From: Shewanella corallii | GTDB taxonomy: Bacteria > Pseudomonadota > Gammaproteobacteria > Enterobacterales > Shewanellaceae | DNA length: 64,000 bases | Direction of reading: 5' to 3' | Assembly: GCF_023349125.1 (NCBI RefSeq) | Contig: NZ_JAKIKT010000005.1 | Location: forward strand, 124,001-188,000 | Part shown: positions 1 to 8,261 of the stretch, piece after piece | Position numbering within the stretch: position 1 is the stretch's first letter | Layout of the letters: every line of letters begins with the position of its first letter | The notes under the pieces: model-generated | What the model saw: the letters and a program-made list of their open reading frames with translations, nothing else | Databases searched by the model: none | What the model was told of the DNA's origin: nothing | Made by a program: the position numbers and the translations under genes

Positions 1-38
1 AAGTTGCAGCCAAATACAAAGGTGAAGAAGAAGCTTAA
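1..38 (+). CDS. 3' end of an unidentified gene (partial)
   Basis: The window opens inside a plus-strand reading frame that ends VAAKYKGEEEA and a TAA stop. A rho-independent terminator follows 33 bases later, as expected at a gene end. Eleven residues are too few to name the product. It is convergent with uraA. Confidence 0.5.
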   Translation, partial: VAAKYKGEEEA

Positions 39-70
39 CTCTTCTCTCGCACTCTTCTTCGACTGAAAGT

Positions 71-98
71 AAAAAACCCCGCATTGCGGGGTTTTTTG
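71..98. terminator. Bidirectional intrinsic terminator
   Basis: The inverted repeat AACCCCGC/GCGGGGTT around a four-base loop has A and T runs on either side, so it can end both the plus-strand partial gene and the minus-strand uraA. Confidence 0.85.
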
Positions 99-112
99 TT
101 ATCCGGGGGAGC

Positions 113-1372
113 TTACTCCGTCAGATTCTCCCGGGACTGGGCCAGCTCAGCTTTAATATGCGCCGGAGTGGCAGGCAGCACCAGGTTCAGCAGGATAGCA
201 ACGATGCCGCACAGGCTGATGCCCTGCAGGCTGAAGGAGCCGATACCGAATGCCATACCGCCGATACCGAACACCAGAGTTACACCCACAATGCACAGGT
301 TGCGTGGCTCACCCAGGTCTACCTTGTTGCGGATCAGGGAGTTCAGACCCACAGCAGCGATCGAACCGAACAGCAGACACATAATACCGCCCATAACCGG
401 CACAGGTATGGTTTGCATCAGTGCGCCCAGTTTGCCGACAAAGGCCATCAAAATGGCCGTGATGGCAGTCCAGGTCATAATGCTGGTGTTGAAATTACGG
501 GTCAGACTTACTGCACCGGTAACTTCTGAGTAAGTGGTGTTTGGTGGTCCACCAAAGGTCGCTGCAGCTATAGTCGCAACACCATCACCGGCCAGAGTGC
601 GGTGCAGACCAGGCTTTTTGAAGTAATCCTTACCGGTCACATTGGAGATCGCCAGGATATCTCCTATATGCTCAACCGCCGGGGCGATGGCAACAGGGAT
701 CATGAACAGGATTGCTTGCCAGTGAAACTCAGGCGCGACAAAGTTGGGAATTGCGAACCATGGTGCCTGCTCAACTTTGGTAAAGTCGACAATGCCAAAC
801 ATCAGGCTCAGTCCATAGCCAACCAGAATACCGCCCAGAATGGGCATCAGTTTCAGCAGGCCTTTGGCCCAAACGGCAATGGCGATAGTGGTCAGCAAAG
901 ACGCCAGTGACACAATTAAGGCGGTATCGGGGTCTACCAGGACAGCAGAGCCATCTCCGGTTTTACCCAAAGCCATATTCACGGCCATCGGTGCCAGGCC
1001 CAGACCGATAATAATAATCACAGGACCTACAACCACAGGTGGCAGCAGACGGTGAATAAAGCCGGTACCTTTAATTTTCACCATGGTACCCAACATCAGG
1101 TACATAACACCGGCAGCCATCAGGCCGCCCATAGTGGCAGGAATGCCCCAGGTCTGTACGCCGTACAGTATGGGGGCGATAAAGGCGAATGATGAAGCAA
1201 GGAAGATTGGAACCTGGCGTTTGGTAATAAACTGGAACAGTAAAGTACCAATACCAGCGGTAAACAGGGCAACACTGGTGTCGAGTCCGGTGATCAATGG
1301 CATCAAAACCAAAGCTCCGAATGCGACAAACAGCATTTGCGCGCCCTGCAGGGGCAGTGTCAGTCGGGACAT
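113..1372 (-). CDS. uraA: Uracil permease (NCS2 family)
   Basis: A 419-residue integral membrane protein with the many hydrophobic segments of nucleobase:cation symporter-2 transporters, which import uracil with protons across the inner membrane. The motif GGPPNTTYSEVTGAVSLTRN near residue 275 is the NCS2 signature, and the preceding PAVEHIGDILAISN stretch holds acidic and histidine residues of the transport site. Length matches E. coli UraA (about 429). The ATG is preceded by an AGAG-like site. upp, its usual partner in E. coli, is not beside it here. It is divergent from the DUF2066 gene, with 191 bp between them for both promoters. Assignment to uracil rather than xanthine/urate rests on the N-terminal likeness to UraA. 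Confidence 0.9.
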   Translation of the reverse strand: MSRLTLPLQGAQMLFVAFGALVLMPLITGLDTSVALFTAGIGTLLFQFITKRQVPIFLASSFAFIAPILYGVQTWGIPATMGGLMAAGVMYLMLGTMVKIKGTGFIHRLLPPVVVGPVIIIIGLGLAPMAVNMALGKTGDGSAVLVDPDTALIVSLASLLTTIAIAVWAKGLLKLMPILGGILVGYGLSLMFGIVDFTKVEQAPWFAIPNFVAPEFHWQAILFMIPVAIAPAVEHIGDILAISNVTGKDYFKKPGLHRTLAGDGVATIAAATFGGPPNTTYSEVTGAVSLTRNFNTSIMTWTAITAILMAFVGKLGALMQTIPVPVMGGIMCLLFGSIAAVGLNSLIRNKVDLGEPRNLCIVGVTLVFGIGGMAFGIGSFSLQGISLCGIVAILLNLVLPATPAHIKAELAQSRENLTE

Positions 1373-1563
1373 GTTTTTCTCTTTTTATTGGGCCAAAACC
1401 TTTCTATAGTACCAGCTGATTTTTGACCCGTCCGAGCGTGTGTTCACGAAATTTGTTTTCAATTATCAAGTCACCTCTTCACCCTGTCCGGCAGTGTCTC
1501 GCCATCTATAGCATTTGTGGTACACTCAGTACTCCTTAAGCCGGTTAACCTATTTTCCTGTCA

Positions 1564-2652
1564 ATGCTTAAACATATTTTCCTGTTGGTGCTGGTGTTTA
1601 TACCTGCATTTATAAACCCGGTCTTTGCCGTAGAGGTGAAAGGTCTTGATCAGGCCAGTGTGCCGGTTGAGTCGCGCTCTAATGCCGATAAGAACAAAGC
1701 CCTCAAAGCCGCTCTGGCAAAAGTAATCGTTAAAAACACGGGTGATGCCAGTGTGTTGCAAAATCCTGTTATTGCAGCTCAGGTAAAAAATCCAAACGGG
1801 TTTCTGGTGCAGTTTGGTTACGAGGACAAAGAAGGGCAGTTGTATCTGAAAGGCCAGTTCGATGAACGCCGGATTATTCAATTGTTGCGTCAGGCTCAGG
1901 TGCCTGTGTGGGGCAAGCAACGTCCTTTGGTGCTGGTGTGGCTGTCGTTCCAGGATGAAAACATGCAGAGAAACCTTTTGTCCGACGCATCTGAAGAGGA
2001 GCTGCGCAAGTTGTTTGAGCAGGACGCGACAGATCAGGGTTTACCTTTGCTGTTCCCTGTTATGGACTTGGACGACATGATGCAGGTTAGTGAAGCGGAT
2101 GTCCGGGGCAACTTCCCTGAAGCCGTTTCCAGCGCTTCCGGCAGATACCAGGCTGATTATTTTGCGCTGGCAAATATTCAGCAACAGGCAGACGGCATGA
2201 CAACCTATCGATTCGACCTTTATCCCATGAAAGAAGATAGCGGGATTTGGCGGCCATTGACCGAGTCGGCCATGACGGTAGTTTCTGATGCAGAAGCGGT
2301 TAACGCTATGGTTTCTGGTTTGAGCCAATACTTCGTCGGTCAGTATGCCGTAGCAGATTCCGGCTTCAACGAAGAGGTGTCTGTGGTGTTTGAAGGTATC
2401 GATACCATGACAAAACTTAAAGCTCTTGAGCAGTATGTTGGACAGCTGACAGTGGCCAAGACGGCTGTGATAGCCAGTATTCAAGGTGCGAAAGTGGTTT
2501 ACCGCTTTACTCTGTTTGGTTCAGAGCAAGATCTCGAGCGTCAGCTGAACCTGGAGCCCAGACTGGAAGCCGTGACGCTCGCCGTAGATCCCTTTGCAGA
2601 AATAGAGAGCAACGGGAATAATGCAATACCAATGGAATACCGCTGGCACTAA
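1564..2652 (+). CDS. DUF2066 family exported protein
   Basis: A 362-residue protein with a clear signal peptide (hydrophobic residues 4-20, PVFA then VEVKG), so probably periplasmic. The body resembles the DUF2066 family found upstream of hda or purM in gammaproteobacteria; its function is not established. Features seen are an N-terminal segment rich in Lys/Ala (SNADKNKALKAALAKVIVKNTGD) and a PLVLVWLSF strand near residue 120. It lies 113 bp upstream of hda in the same direction with a hairpin between them, so the two may be only partly co-transcribed. Confidence 0.75.
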   Translation: MLKHIFLLVLVFIPAFINPVFAVEVKGLDQASVPVESRSNADKNKALKAALAKVIVKNTGDASVLQNPVIAAQVKNPNGFLVQFGYEDKEGQLYLKGQFDERRIIQLLRQAQVPVWGKQRPLVLVWLSFQDENMQRNLLSDASEEELRKLFEQDATDQGLPLLFPVMDLDDMMQVSEADVRGNFPEAVSSASGRYQADYFALANIQQQADGMTTYRFDLYPMKEDSGIWRPLTESAMTVVSDAEAVNAMVSGLSQYFVGQYAVADSGFNEEVSVVFEGIDTMTKLKALEQYVGQLTVAKTAVIASIQGAKVVYRFTLFGSEQDLERQLNLEPRLEAVTLAVDPFAEIESNGNNAIPMEYRWH

Positions 2653-2672
2653 GTCAAAAAGTCACCAAAGAG

Positions 2673-2696
2673 GCCTGAGTAAGCGCTCAGGCTTTT
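2673..2696 (+). terminator. Weak intrinsic terminator or attenuator
   Basis: GCCTGAG/CTCAGGC with a six-base loop followed by only four T residues, between the DUF2066 gene and hda. It may reduce rather than stop transcription into hda. Confidence 0.55.
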
Positions 2697-2765
2697 ACCT
2701 GGTCGAGATGCCCGTGATACACTGGCATCCATGACTCTCTGTTAATATTATTGAGAAATATCTGA

Positions 2766-3476
2766 GTGACCCAAAACTCACCTCTGCAATTGTCCTTGCC
2801 TGTCCATTTGCCGGATGATGAAACCTTCAAAAGTTATTACCCTGCAGCCGGAAATGATCAGCTAATTCAAAAGCTTCAATCTTCTGCTGCCGGAGAGGCC
2901 AGCAAGCCTCTGTATTTATGGGGACCAGGAAAGTCCGGCCGTACTCATCTGCTACACGCTGCCTGTGCCCGTGCCAACGACCTTGAACGCAGAAGTTTTT
3001 ATATTCCTCTGGGTATTCACGCCAGTATTTCCCCGGCACTGCTGGAAGGGCTGGAACAGGTCGATTTGGTTTGCATAGACGATATTGACGCGATTGCCGG
3101 TCACCCCGTCTGGGAAGAAGCCATATTCGATCTCTACAATCGTATGGCAGAGCATAAGCAGGGGGCTTTGGTGGTCAGTGCCAGCAGTTCACCTTCAGAA
3201 GCGGGTTTTCTGTTACCGGATCTCGAATCAAGAATGCAGTGGGGGCTGATTTATCAATTGCACCCAATGGAAGATGAGGAGAAGCTGGCGGCACTTCAGC
3301 GTCGTGCCGCAATGCGTGGTTTGCAGTTACCTGAAGATGTTGGCCGCTTTTTGCTGAATCGTATGGCAAGAGATATGCGAACCTTGTTTGATGTGCTGGA
3401 CAGATTGGACAAGGCTTCCATGATACATCAACGTAAGTTGACCATTCCTTTTGTGAAAGAGATGCTCAGGCTCTGA
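2766..3476 (+). CDS. hda: DnaA regulatory inactivator Hda
   Basis: A 236-residue AAA+ protein homologous to E. coli Hda, which with the DNA-loaded sliding clamp stimulates ATP hydrolysis by DnaA and so prevents re-initiation (RIDA). The N-terminus has the clamp-binding motif QLSLP (residues 8-12), then a Walker A-like LWGPGKSGRTHLLHAA and Walker B-like VCIDDIDAIAG. The C-terminus KLTIPFVKEMLRL is almost identical to that of E. coli Hda. The start is GTG at 2766, chosen because it is the most upstream start and gives the expected short leader before the clamp motif. A strong terminator follows. Confidence 0.95.
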   Translation: MTQNSPLQLSLPVHLPDDETFKSYYPAAGNDQLIQKLQSSAAGEASKPLYLWGPGKSGRTHLLHAACARANDLERRSFYIPLGIHASISPALLEGLEQVDLVCIDDIDAIAGHPVWEEAIFDLYNRMAEHKQGALVVSASSSPSEAGFLLPDLESRMQWGLIYQLHPMEDEEKLAALQRRAAMRGLQLPEDVGRFLLNRMARDMRTLFDVLDRLDKASMIHQRKLTIPFVKEMLRL

Positions 3477-3483
3477 GCGAATA

Positions 3484-3516
3484 AAGCAGCGTGTTGACGC
3501 TGCTTTTTTTTGTTTT
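3484..3516 (+). terminator. Intrinsic terminator after hda
   Basis: AAGCAGCGT/ACGCTGCTT hairpin with a four-base loop and a long T-rich tail. Confidence 0.9.
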
Positions 3517-3612
3517 TGAATCGTGGAAGTGCAAGTTTTAGCCGTTGATGCTGAAAATTAACGCAAACTGCTTTAAAAACAGCTTGTTGAATTATATTTT
3601 GGTGTAAATCGC

Positions 3613-3641
3613 TTTACAGTATAAACCGGTGAAGATACTAT
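3613..3641 (+). promoter_or_regulatory. Sigma-70 promoter of tRNA-Ser copy 1
   Basis: TTTACA (3613-3618) and TACTAT (3636-3641) with a 17-bp spacer lie 11 bp before the tRNA. The second tRNA-Ser copy has the same TTTACA box at the same spacing, which supports the call. Confidence 0.7.
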
Positions 3642-3652
3642 GCATTTCGTTC

Positions 3653-3743
3653 GGAGGGGTGGCAGAGTGGTTGAATGCACCGGTCTTGAAAACCGGCATA
3701 GGTTAATAGCCTATCCAGGGTTCAAATCCCTGCTCCTCCGCCA
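3653..3743 (+). tRNA. tRNA-Ser(UGA), copy 1
   Basis: A 91-nt class II tRNA with encoded CCA. The acceptor GGAGGGG pairs with CTCCTCC, the anticodon loop CTTGAAA carries TGA, there is a long variable arm, and the T-loop is GTTCAAATC. It differs from copy 2 at only a few positions, mainly a compensatory change in the variable arm. Confidence 0.97.
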
Positions 3744-3754
3744 TATTCGATGAA

Positions 3755-3784
3755 AAGGCTCGCTAGAAATAGCGGGCCTTTTTG
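3755..3784 (+). terminator. Terminator after tRNA-Ser copy 1
   Basis: AAGGCTCGCTA-GAAA-TAGCGGGCCTT hairpin followed by five T residues. A nearly identical hairpin recurs inside the repeat array at 6857-6892. Confidence 0.85.
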
Positions 3785-3983
3785 CTATTTAGGGTTTAAG
3801 GGGGCTAGATCCATCCAGACTCATGTGAAGGGCCAGAATTCCGCCCTAAACTCAATGTGTTAGAGAACGCCAGTAACGAAAGTTACTGGCGTTTTTGTTT
3901 ATAGATGGGAAGCCCATCCAACTCATACCAAGAGCGTTGATTGGTGTTTTGAGTCATCTTCAATAGCAAGGCTTGCTGCTTCC
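3785..3983 (+). repeat. Decayed tRNA-Ser trailer repeats
   Basis: This intergenic stretch holds two degenerate fragments like those of the 6690-7093 array: CCATCCAGACTCATGTGAAGGG near 3811 (CCATCC matches the tRNA variable arm) and GATGGGAAGCCCATCC near 3904 followed by AACTCATACCAAGAGC. Between them lies a perfect hairpin, ACGCCAGTAAC-GAAA-GTTACTGGCGT (3867-3892) with T residues after it, which can act as a terminator. No gene is visible. Confidence 0.6.
3867..3896 (+). terminator. Second intrinsic terminator downstream of tRNA-Ser copy 1
   Basis: A perfect 11-bp stem with a GAAA tetraloop and a T-tract. It also sits at the 3' side of the convergent acyl-CoA dehydrogenase operon but lacks an A-run for that strand. 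Confidence 0.8.
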
Positions 3984-5180
3984 CTAAGCTGACTTTGTCC
4001 TTGGCTCTTTGGGCATGCCCAGCGCCCGTTCGGCGATGATGTTGCGCTGAATTTCATTACTGCCGCCATAAATAGTATCAGCCCGGGAAAACAGATAGAG
4101 AGACTGCAATCTGGAGAGCTGATAGGGCGCAGCATTGAGTTCAAGCCCCTCAGGTCCCAGTACATCCATGGCCAGTTTGCCCAGCTCTGCATGCCAGCTT
4201 GACCAGTGCAGTTTATACACCAGTGCTTCCGGGGGCTGCTGTGACTGATTGGGATTACTCAGCATTCTGAGAGCATGATGGCGCATGACAACCAGACCTT
4301 CCCAGGCTCTGGCAATTCTGTCGCGGATGTGGGGATCTGATGCAGCACCATTACTTATGGCGATCCTGATGATCTCATTGAGTTCATTGCTGAACTGCAT
4401 CTGTTGGCCCAGGGTGGAAACGCCACGCTCATGGCCGAGCAATGCCATTGCAATACGCCAGCCTTCACCCGGCTTGCCTACTATATTGGCAGCATCAGTG
4501 ACGGCGTCATCAAAAAACACTTCATTGAATTCGCTGGTACCGGTTAATTGGGTGATAGGTCTGATATCAACGCCAGGTTGATCCAGGGGAACAAGCAAAA
4601 AGGAGAGGCTATGATGTCCTGTAGACCCTTGCTCAGTGCGTGCAAGGACAAAACACCAATCCGCTTCGTGGGCGAGGGAAGTCCAGACCTTTTGGCCCTG
4701 GATATGCCAACAGTTATCTGTTTCATCCAGTCTGGCTTTGGTGGCGACATTGGCCAGATCTGAGCCTGCGCCGGGTTCTGAGTAACCCTGACACCAGTAT
4801 TCAGTGCCCTTGAGTATGCCTGGCAGGAATCTTTGTTGTTGCTCTTTTGAACCAAATTGCAACAGAGTTGGACCCAGCAGGCCTATGCCTATATGACCCA
4901 CAAGACCCGGACCACCTGCTCTGGCATACTCTTCGTGAAAAATCACCTGTTGGTTAATCGTTAAGCCTCTGCCACCGAACTCCCTTGGCCAGCCAATACA
5001 GAGCCATCCCGCAGCAGCCAGATGTTGCTCCCATCTTTTCCGTTCGTTGGGAAACATATGTTCATCGCCGGGACCGCCTCTGAACTTCAGCTGCTCATAC
5101 TCCCCGATCAGGTTATCACTGAGCCATTGGGCGATTTCCTGACGAAATAACTCGTCTTCATGGCTGAAGGTCAGTTTCAT
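3984..5180 (-). CDS. Acyl-CoA dehydrogenase, FadE28/FadE26-like subunit
   Basis: A 398-residue flavoprotein of the acyl-CoA dehydrogenase family, which oxidises acyl-CoA to 2-enoyl-CoA and passes electrons to ETF. Visible motifs are the FAD-binding YSEPGAGSDLA near residue 134, WTSLAHEADWCF, and the C-terminal IYGGSNEIQRNIIAERALGMPKE. Classical enzymes have IYEG here with Glu as the base; residue 372 is Gly in this protein, and a Glu in LLGHERG near residue 252 is the likely base, as in steroid-type enzymes. The start overlaps the 3' end of the next dehydrogenase by 23 nt, so the two are translationally coupled and may form a heteromer. Substrate is not determinable. Confidence 0.85.
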   Translation of the reverse strand: MKLTFSHEDELFRQEIAQWLSDNLIGEYEQLKFRGGPGDEHMFPNERKRWEQHLAAAGWLCIGWPREFGGRGLTINQQVIFHEEYARAGGPGLVGHIGIGLLGPTLLQFGSKEQQQRFLPGILKGTEYWCQGYSEPGAGSDLANVATKARLDETDNCWHIQGQKVWTSLAHEADWCFVLARTEQGSTGHHSLSFLLVPLDQPGVDIRPITQLTGTSEFNEVFFDDAVTDAANIVGKPGEGWRIAMALLGHERGVSTLGQQMQFSNELNEIIRIAISNGAASDPHIRDRIARAWEGLVVMRHHALRMLSNPNQSQQPPEALVYKLHWSSWHAELGKLAMDVLGPEGLELNAAPYQLSRLQSLYLFSRADTIYGGSNEIQRNIIAERALGMPKEPRTKSA

Positions 5181-6363
5181 AACTGGTCTCCTGACGTTCG
5201 ATTGGCCCTAAAAGGCTGTCTGCGACTCTCGCTCTATGTATGTTTGCTGCGCCAAACAGGGTGGCACTCGATTGCGCCCTTTTCAGATACAGGTGAACAT
5301 CGTACTCCCAGGTAAAACCAACTCCACCATGTAACTGCAGCGCTTCCTGAGCACAAAAAGTAAAGGTGTCAGAGCAGACTGATTTGGCCATGGACGCGGC
5401 TCTATGCAGTGCACTATCTGATTTGGCTCCCTGACTCCAGGCGTCGGCGATACAGGCGGCGTAGTAGACTGCAGAGATGGCGGACTCCAATTCGAGTTTC
5501 ATATCTGCCGCTCTATGTTTCAGCGCTTGAAATGAGGCAAGAGGGCGGTTGAACTGTACCCTTTCTTTAAGGTAATCCACAGAGCTTGTCAGGGTGCTGG
5601 CAGAGCCGCCGGTTTGCTCTGCTGCCAGTGCAATCCTTGCAAGAGAAAGGATTAACTCCAGCTCTTTGCGCTGATCTGGTTGAGCGCCCAATATGCCCGA
5701 CTCAGGAACAAACAGCTGTGTAGCGATGATACGACTGAGTTGGCGGGTTTGGTCAAGAGTCGGCAGTGGCAGTCGTTGAATTTGGCAAGCCTTTGGCTCC
5801 ACAGCAAATAGTTTTATATGACCATTGGCAGGGCTGCGGGCAGCGACAATAAGCAGGTCGCAACTATGACCATCGACAACCTGTTGCCACTCTCCGTTAA
5901 GGATTGCGCCACCTTCACATAACGTGAAGCTCGCCTGTACGCTTTGACTGCCCCAATGCCGGTTTTGCAGTGAGCTGCCCGATAGCCAGCCTAAAGAGGC
6001 GGTGATTTTCCCCTGCGCCAACTCAGTCAGCCAGCGTTGTTTTTGTTGCTCATTTGCACAGAGTAGCAAGGCATTTGTCGCCAATGCCTGAGTCGCAAGA
6101 AATGGAGAGCAGAAAAGCTGCTTACCCATCTGTTCCATGACAATGGCCTGCTCAACGTATCCGAGGCCCAATCCGCCATATTGCTCGGGAATGGTTATCG
6201 CCTGCCAGCACATCTCCTCACACACTCGCTGCCATAACTCGGTTATGTAGCCGCGGTCGGTAGCCATTGCTTCACGGATTTTATCGGATGGGCTGATCTC
6301 TGTAAGGAAGTCCTGCGCCATATCCATGATCATCCGTTGCTCCTGGGTAAAAGCAAACTCCAT
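5158..6363 (-). CDS. Acyl-CoA dehydrogenase, second subunit
   Basis: A 401-residue acyl-CoA dehydrogenase beginning MEFAFTQEQRMIMDMAQDFL. The frame stays open upstream to 6615 across the tRNA-Ser gene, but the family N-terminus and the ATG at 6363 show the true start. The C-terminal part has EALQLHGGVGFTWEYDVHLYLKRAQ, typical of the family, and lacks an IYEG-type base motif. It is the promoter-proximal gene of a two-gene operon with the 3984-5180 gene. Such adjacent pairs form alpha2-beta2 acyl-CoA dehydrogenases in actinobacterial steroid degradation; that this pair does so is inference. The promoter must lie between 6363 and the divergent tRNA-Ser. Confidence 0.85.
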   Translation of the reverse strand: MEFAFTQEQRMIMDMAQDFLTEISPSDKIREAMATDRGYITELWQRVCEEMCWQAITIPEQYGGLGLGYVEQAIVMEQMGKQLFCSPFLATQALATNALLLCANEQQKQRWLTELAQGKITASLGWLSGSSLQNRHWGSQSVQASFTLCEGGAILNGEWQQVVDGHSCDLLIVAARSPANGHIKLFAVEPKACQIQRLPLPTLDQTRQLSRIIATQLFVPESGILGAQPDQRKELELILSLARIALAAEQTGGSASTLTSSVDYLKERVQFNRPLASFQALKHRAADMKLELESAISAVYYAACIADAWSQGAKSDSALHRAASMAKSVCSDTFTFCAQEALQLHGGVGFTWEYDVHLYLKRAQSSATLFGAANIHRARVADSLLGPIERQETSYETDLQP

Positions 6364-6502
6364 TTTGCGTCTCCAAATAAGTGAACACTTGATATTCTTA
6401 AGTTTACCCGCGCTGAAATTAATCGGCCGGATGGACGATAGGGTAGTTATTGGGGTTTTGACGCAATAATGAGCGACTGACAGGGTCGACGGTAAAAAGG
6501 GG

Positions 6503-6531
6503 TTTACAGGTGATCTCTGTCTGGGTAATAT
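6503..6531 (+). promoter_or_regulatory. Sigma-70 promoter of tRNA-Ser copy 2
   Basis: TTTACA (6503-6508), a 17-bp spacer and TAATAT (6526-6531), followed by a GC-rich discriminator (GCGCGTCG) typical of stringently controlled stable-RNA promoters. Confidence 0.8.
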
Positions 6532-6542
6532 GCGCGTCGTCC

Positions 6543-6633
6543 GGAGGGGTGGCAGAGTGGTCGAATGCACCGGTCTTGAAAACCGGCATGGGTTAATAGC
6601 CCATCCAGGGTTCAAATCCCTGCTCCTCCGCCA
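6543..6633 (+). tRNA. tRNA-Ser(UGA), copy 2
   Basis: A 91-nt class II tRNA with the same acceptor, TGA anticodon and T-arm as the copy at 3653 and an encoded CCA. The variable arm differs by a compensated pair (ATGGG/CCCAT against ATAGG/CCTAT). Confidence 0.97.
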
Positions 6634-6640
6634 TATATAG

Positions 6641-6671
6641 AAAAGCCCGCTTAGTTTTAAGCGGGCTTTTT
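6641..6671 (+). terminator. Terminator after tRNA-Ser copy 2
   Basis: AAAAGCCCGCTTA/TTAAGCGGGCTTTT hairpin with a T-tract directly after the tRNA. Confidence 0.9.
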
Positions 6672-6689
6672 GCTATTCGAAGTTTGATG

Positions 6690-7093
6690 GATGGGATACC
6701 CATCCAGACTCATATCAAGGGCTTTAATCCCTGCTCCTCCGCGATATCTAAGAAAGTCTGCTTTTTAAGCGGGCTTTCTGCTATCTGGGGTTTGCAGGAT
6801 GGGGGCCCATCCAACTTATACCAAGAGCTTGAATCCCTGCTCCTCTGCCATATTTAGGTGAAAAGGCTCGTTAGAAATAGCGGGCCTTTTTGCTATCTAG
6901 GTTTTTTGCAGGATGGGGTGCCCATCCAACTTATACCAAGAACTTGAATCCCAGCTCCTCCACTATATTTAGAAGAGTTCGCTTAGTTGTAACCGGGCTT
7001 TTTTGCTATTTGGGATTTGGGGATAGGGATACCCGGCCAAATCCTACCAAGGGCTCGAATCTCTGTATCATGTCCCTATCCGCATATTCGATG
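6690..7093 (+). repeat. Tandem array of decayed tRNA-Ser 3' ends
   Basis: Four direct repeats begin at about 6690, 6798, 6912 and 7022 (periods 108, 114, 110). Each starts GAT(G/A)GGG...CCCATCC (variable-arm-like), continues with about 15 bases such as AACTTATACCAAGA, then a remnant of the tRNA T-arm and acceptor (for example CTTGAATCCCTGCTCCTCTGCCA) and, except in the last, a terminator-like hairpin ending TTTTTGCTAT. Decay increases toward 7093. The layout resembles the repeats beyond E. coli tyrT, which also carry the tRNA 3' end. Confidence 0.85.
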
Positions 7094-7598
7094 GCTTCAT
7101 TCTTGCTTTGAGATAATATCTATTTATTTCAAAATCTTAAGCTTTAAGTGTGGACTCGGTGTTATCAACTAACTGCCGGTAAATGCGTGAAAAAAGAAGA
7201 GGCAAACCCACCATGCTGTATTCTGAATATTACATGGCGCTGCATTAGACTTTAGTCGTGTTTGTTTTGTAGCACGTAACTAACCCTAGTGTTACTGTCA
7301 TACTACTGTTAAAATTGGTAGGTGCAGGCGTCTAAAGCAAAGCTTGTATTGAAGATTGTGCGTCTAAAGGCAGATTATTCTGCGCTTTACATCTGTGACG
7401 TAAAGGTTCACATTGTAAACACTTAACTGAATTGTCAGCTGCCCCGCAGGTGTCAATTTAGTCAATGGTTCTCTTTTTAATTCACAGACTTAGATATAGC
7501 CAAATTCAGCTTTTATAAAGCGCTTTTATGGGCTAGATTAGCCTCTAAGATGACGTTTGAAGTAAAAACTCAATAATAATGAATGGGAAGGGTAGAAG
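7094..7598 (+). other. AT-rich intergenic region upstream of uvrY
   Basis: About 500 bp without a convincing gene. It presumably holds the uvrY promoter. Near the gene there is a near-duplicated GCTTTTAT element (about 7508-7530). No promoter or operator could be assigned with confidence. Confidence 0.5.
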
Positions 7599-8243
7599 TT
7601 GATTTCTGTATACCTGGTCGATGACCACGAGTTGGTCAGAACGGGGATCCGCAGGATCCTTGAAGATGAGCGTGGTATTAAGGTTGTCGGCGAAGCCGGT
7701 GACGGTGAGACCGCAGTTCAGTGGTGTCGTCAGAACGAGGCAGACGTGATTCTGATGGACATGAATATGCCCGGAATCGGCGGCCTTGAGGCTACCCGCA
7801 AGATCCTTCGCTATCAGCCACATGCAAGAATTATTGTGCTGACCATTCATACCGAAGACCCATTCCCGACCAAGGTGATGCAGGCCGGCGCTTCCGGGTA
7901 TTTGACCAAAGGTGCAAAACCGCCGGAAGTGCTGCAGGCGATTCGTCAGGTAGCACACGGTCAGCGTTATCTGTCACCTGAAATTGCTCAGCAAATGGCG
8001 CTGAGCCAGTTTAATCAGACAGATGAAAATCCTTTTAAGGCGTTATCTGAGCGTGAGCTGCAGATCATGATGATGATCACCAGTGGTGAGAAGGTCAATG
8101 ATATCTCTGAGCAGCTTAATCTGAGTCCCAAAACCGTTAACAGTTATCGCTACCGTCTCTTCAGCAAGTTGGGAATTAGCGGTGATGTGGAGCTGACCCG
8201 CTTGGCTATTCGATATAAGATGTTGGACACAGGTCAATTTTAA
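7599..8243 (+). CDS. uvrY: Response regulator UvrY/GacA
   Basis: A 214-residue NarL/FixJ-type regulator, the partner of the BarA/GacS kinase, which activates Csr-type small RNAs. The receiver domain (1-120) has the acidic pair VDDHE, phosphoacceptor Asp54 in ILMDMNMPG, and Lys in GYLTKG. The LuxR-type helix-turn-helix (about 145-205) includes LSERELQIMMMI and LSPKTVNSYRYRLFSKL. The start is TTG at 7599: the only nearby ATG (7580) runs into a stop, while GGGAAGGG lies at good spacing before the TTG and the first residues MISVYLVDDHELVRTGIRRIL match E. coli UvrY. uvrC follows after 18 bp, the conserved gammaproteobacterial arrangement. Confidence 0.95.
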   Translation: MISVYLVDDHELVRTGIRRILEDERGIKVVGEAGDGETAVQWCRQNEADVILMDMNMPGIGGLEATRKILRYQPHARIIVLTIHTEDPFPTKVMQAGASGYLTKGAKPPEVLQAIRQVAHGQRYLSPEIAQQMALSQFNQTDENPFKALSERELQIMMMITSGEKVNDISEQLNLSPKTVNSYRYRLFSKLGISGDVELTRLAIRYKMLDTGQF

Positions 8244-8261
8244 TCGATTAGTCGGGGAGTT

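Noticed and set aside
6364..6615. N-terminal extension of the second acyl-CoA dehydrogenase
   Set aside because: The extension would read through the tRNA-Ser gene and does not resemble the family; ATG at 6363 fits.
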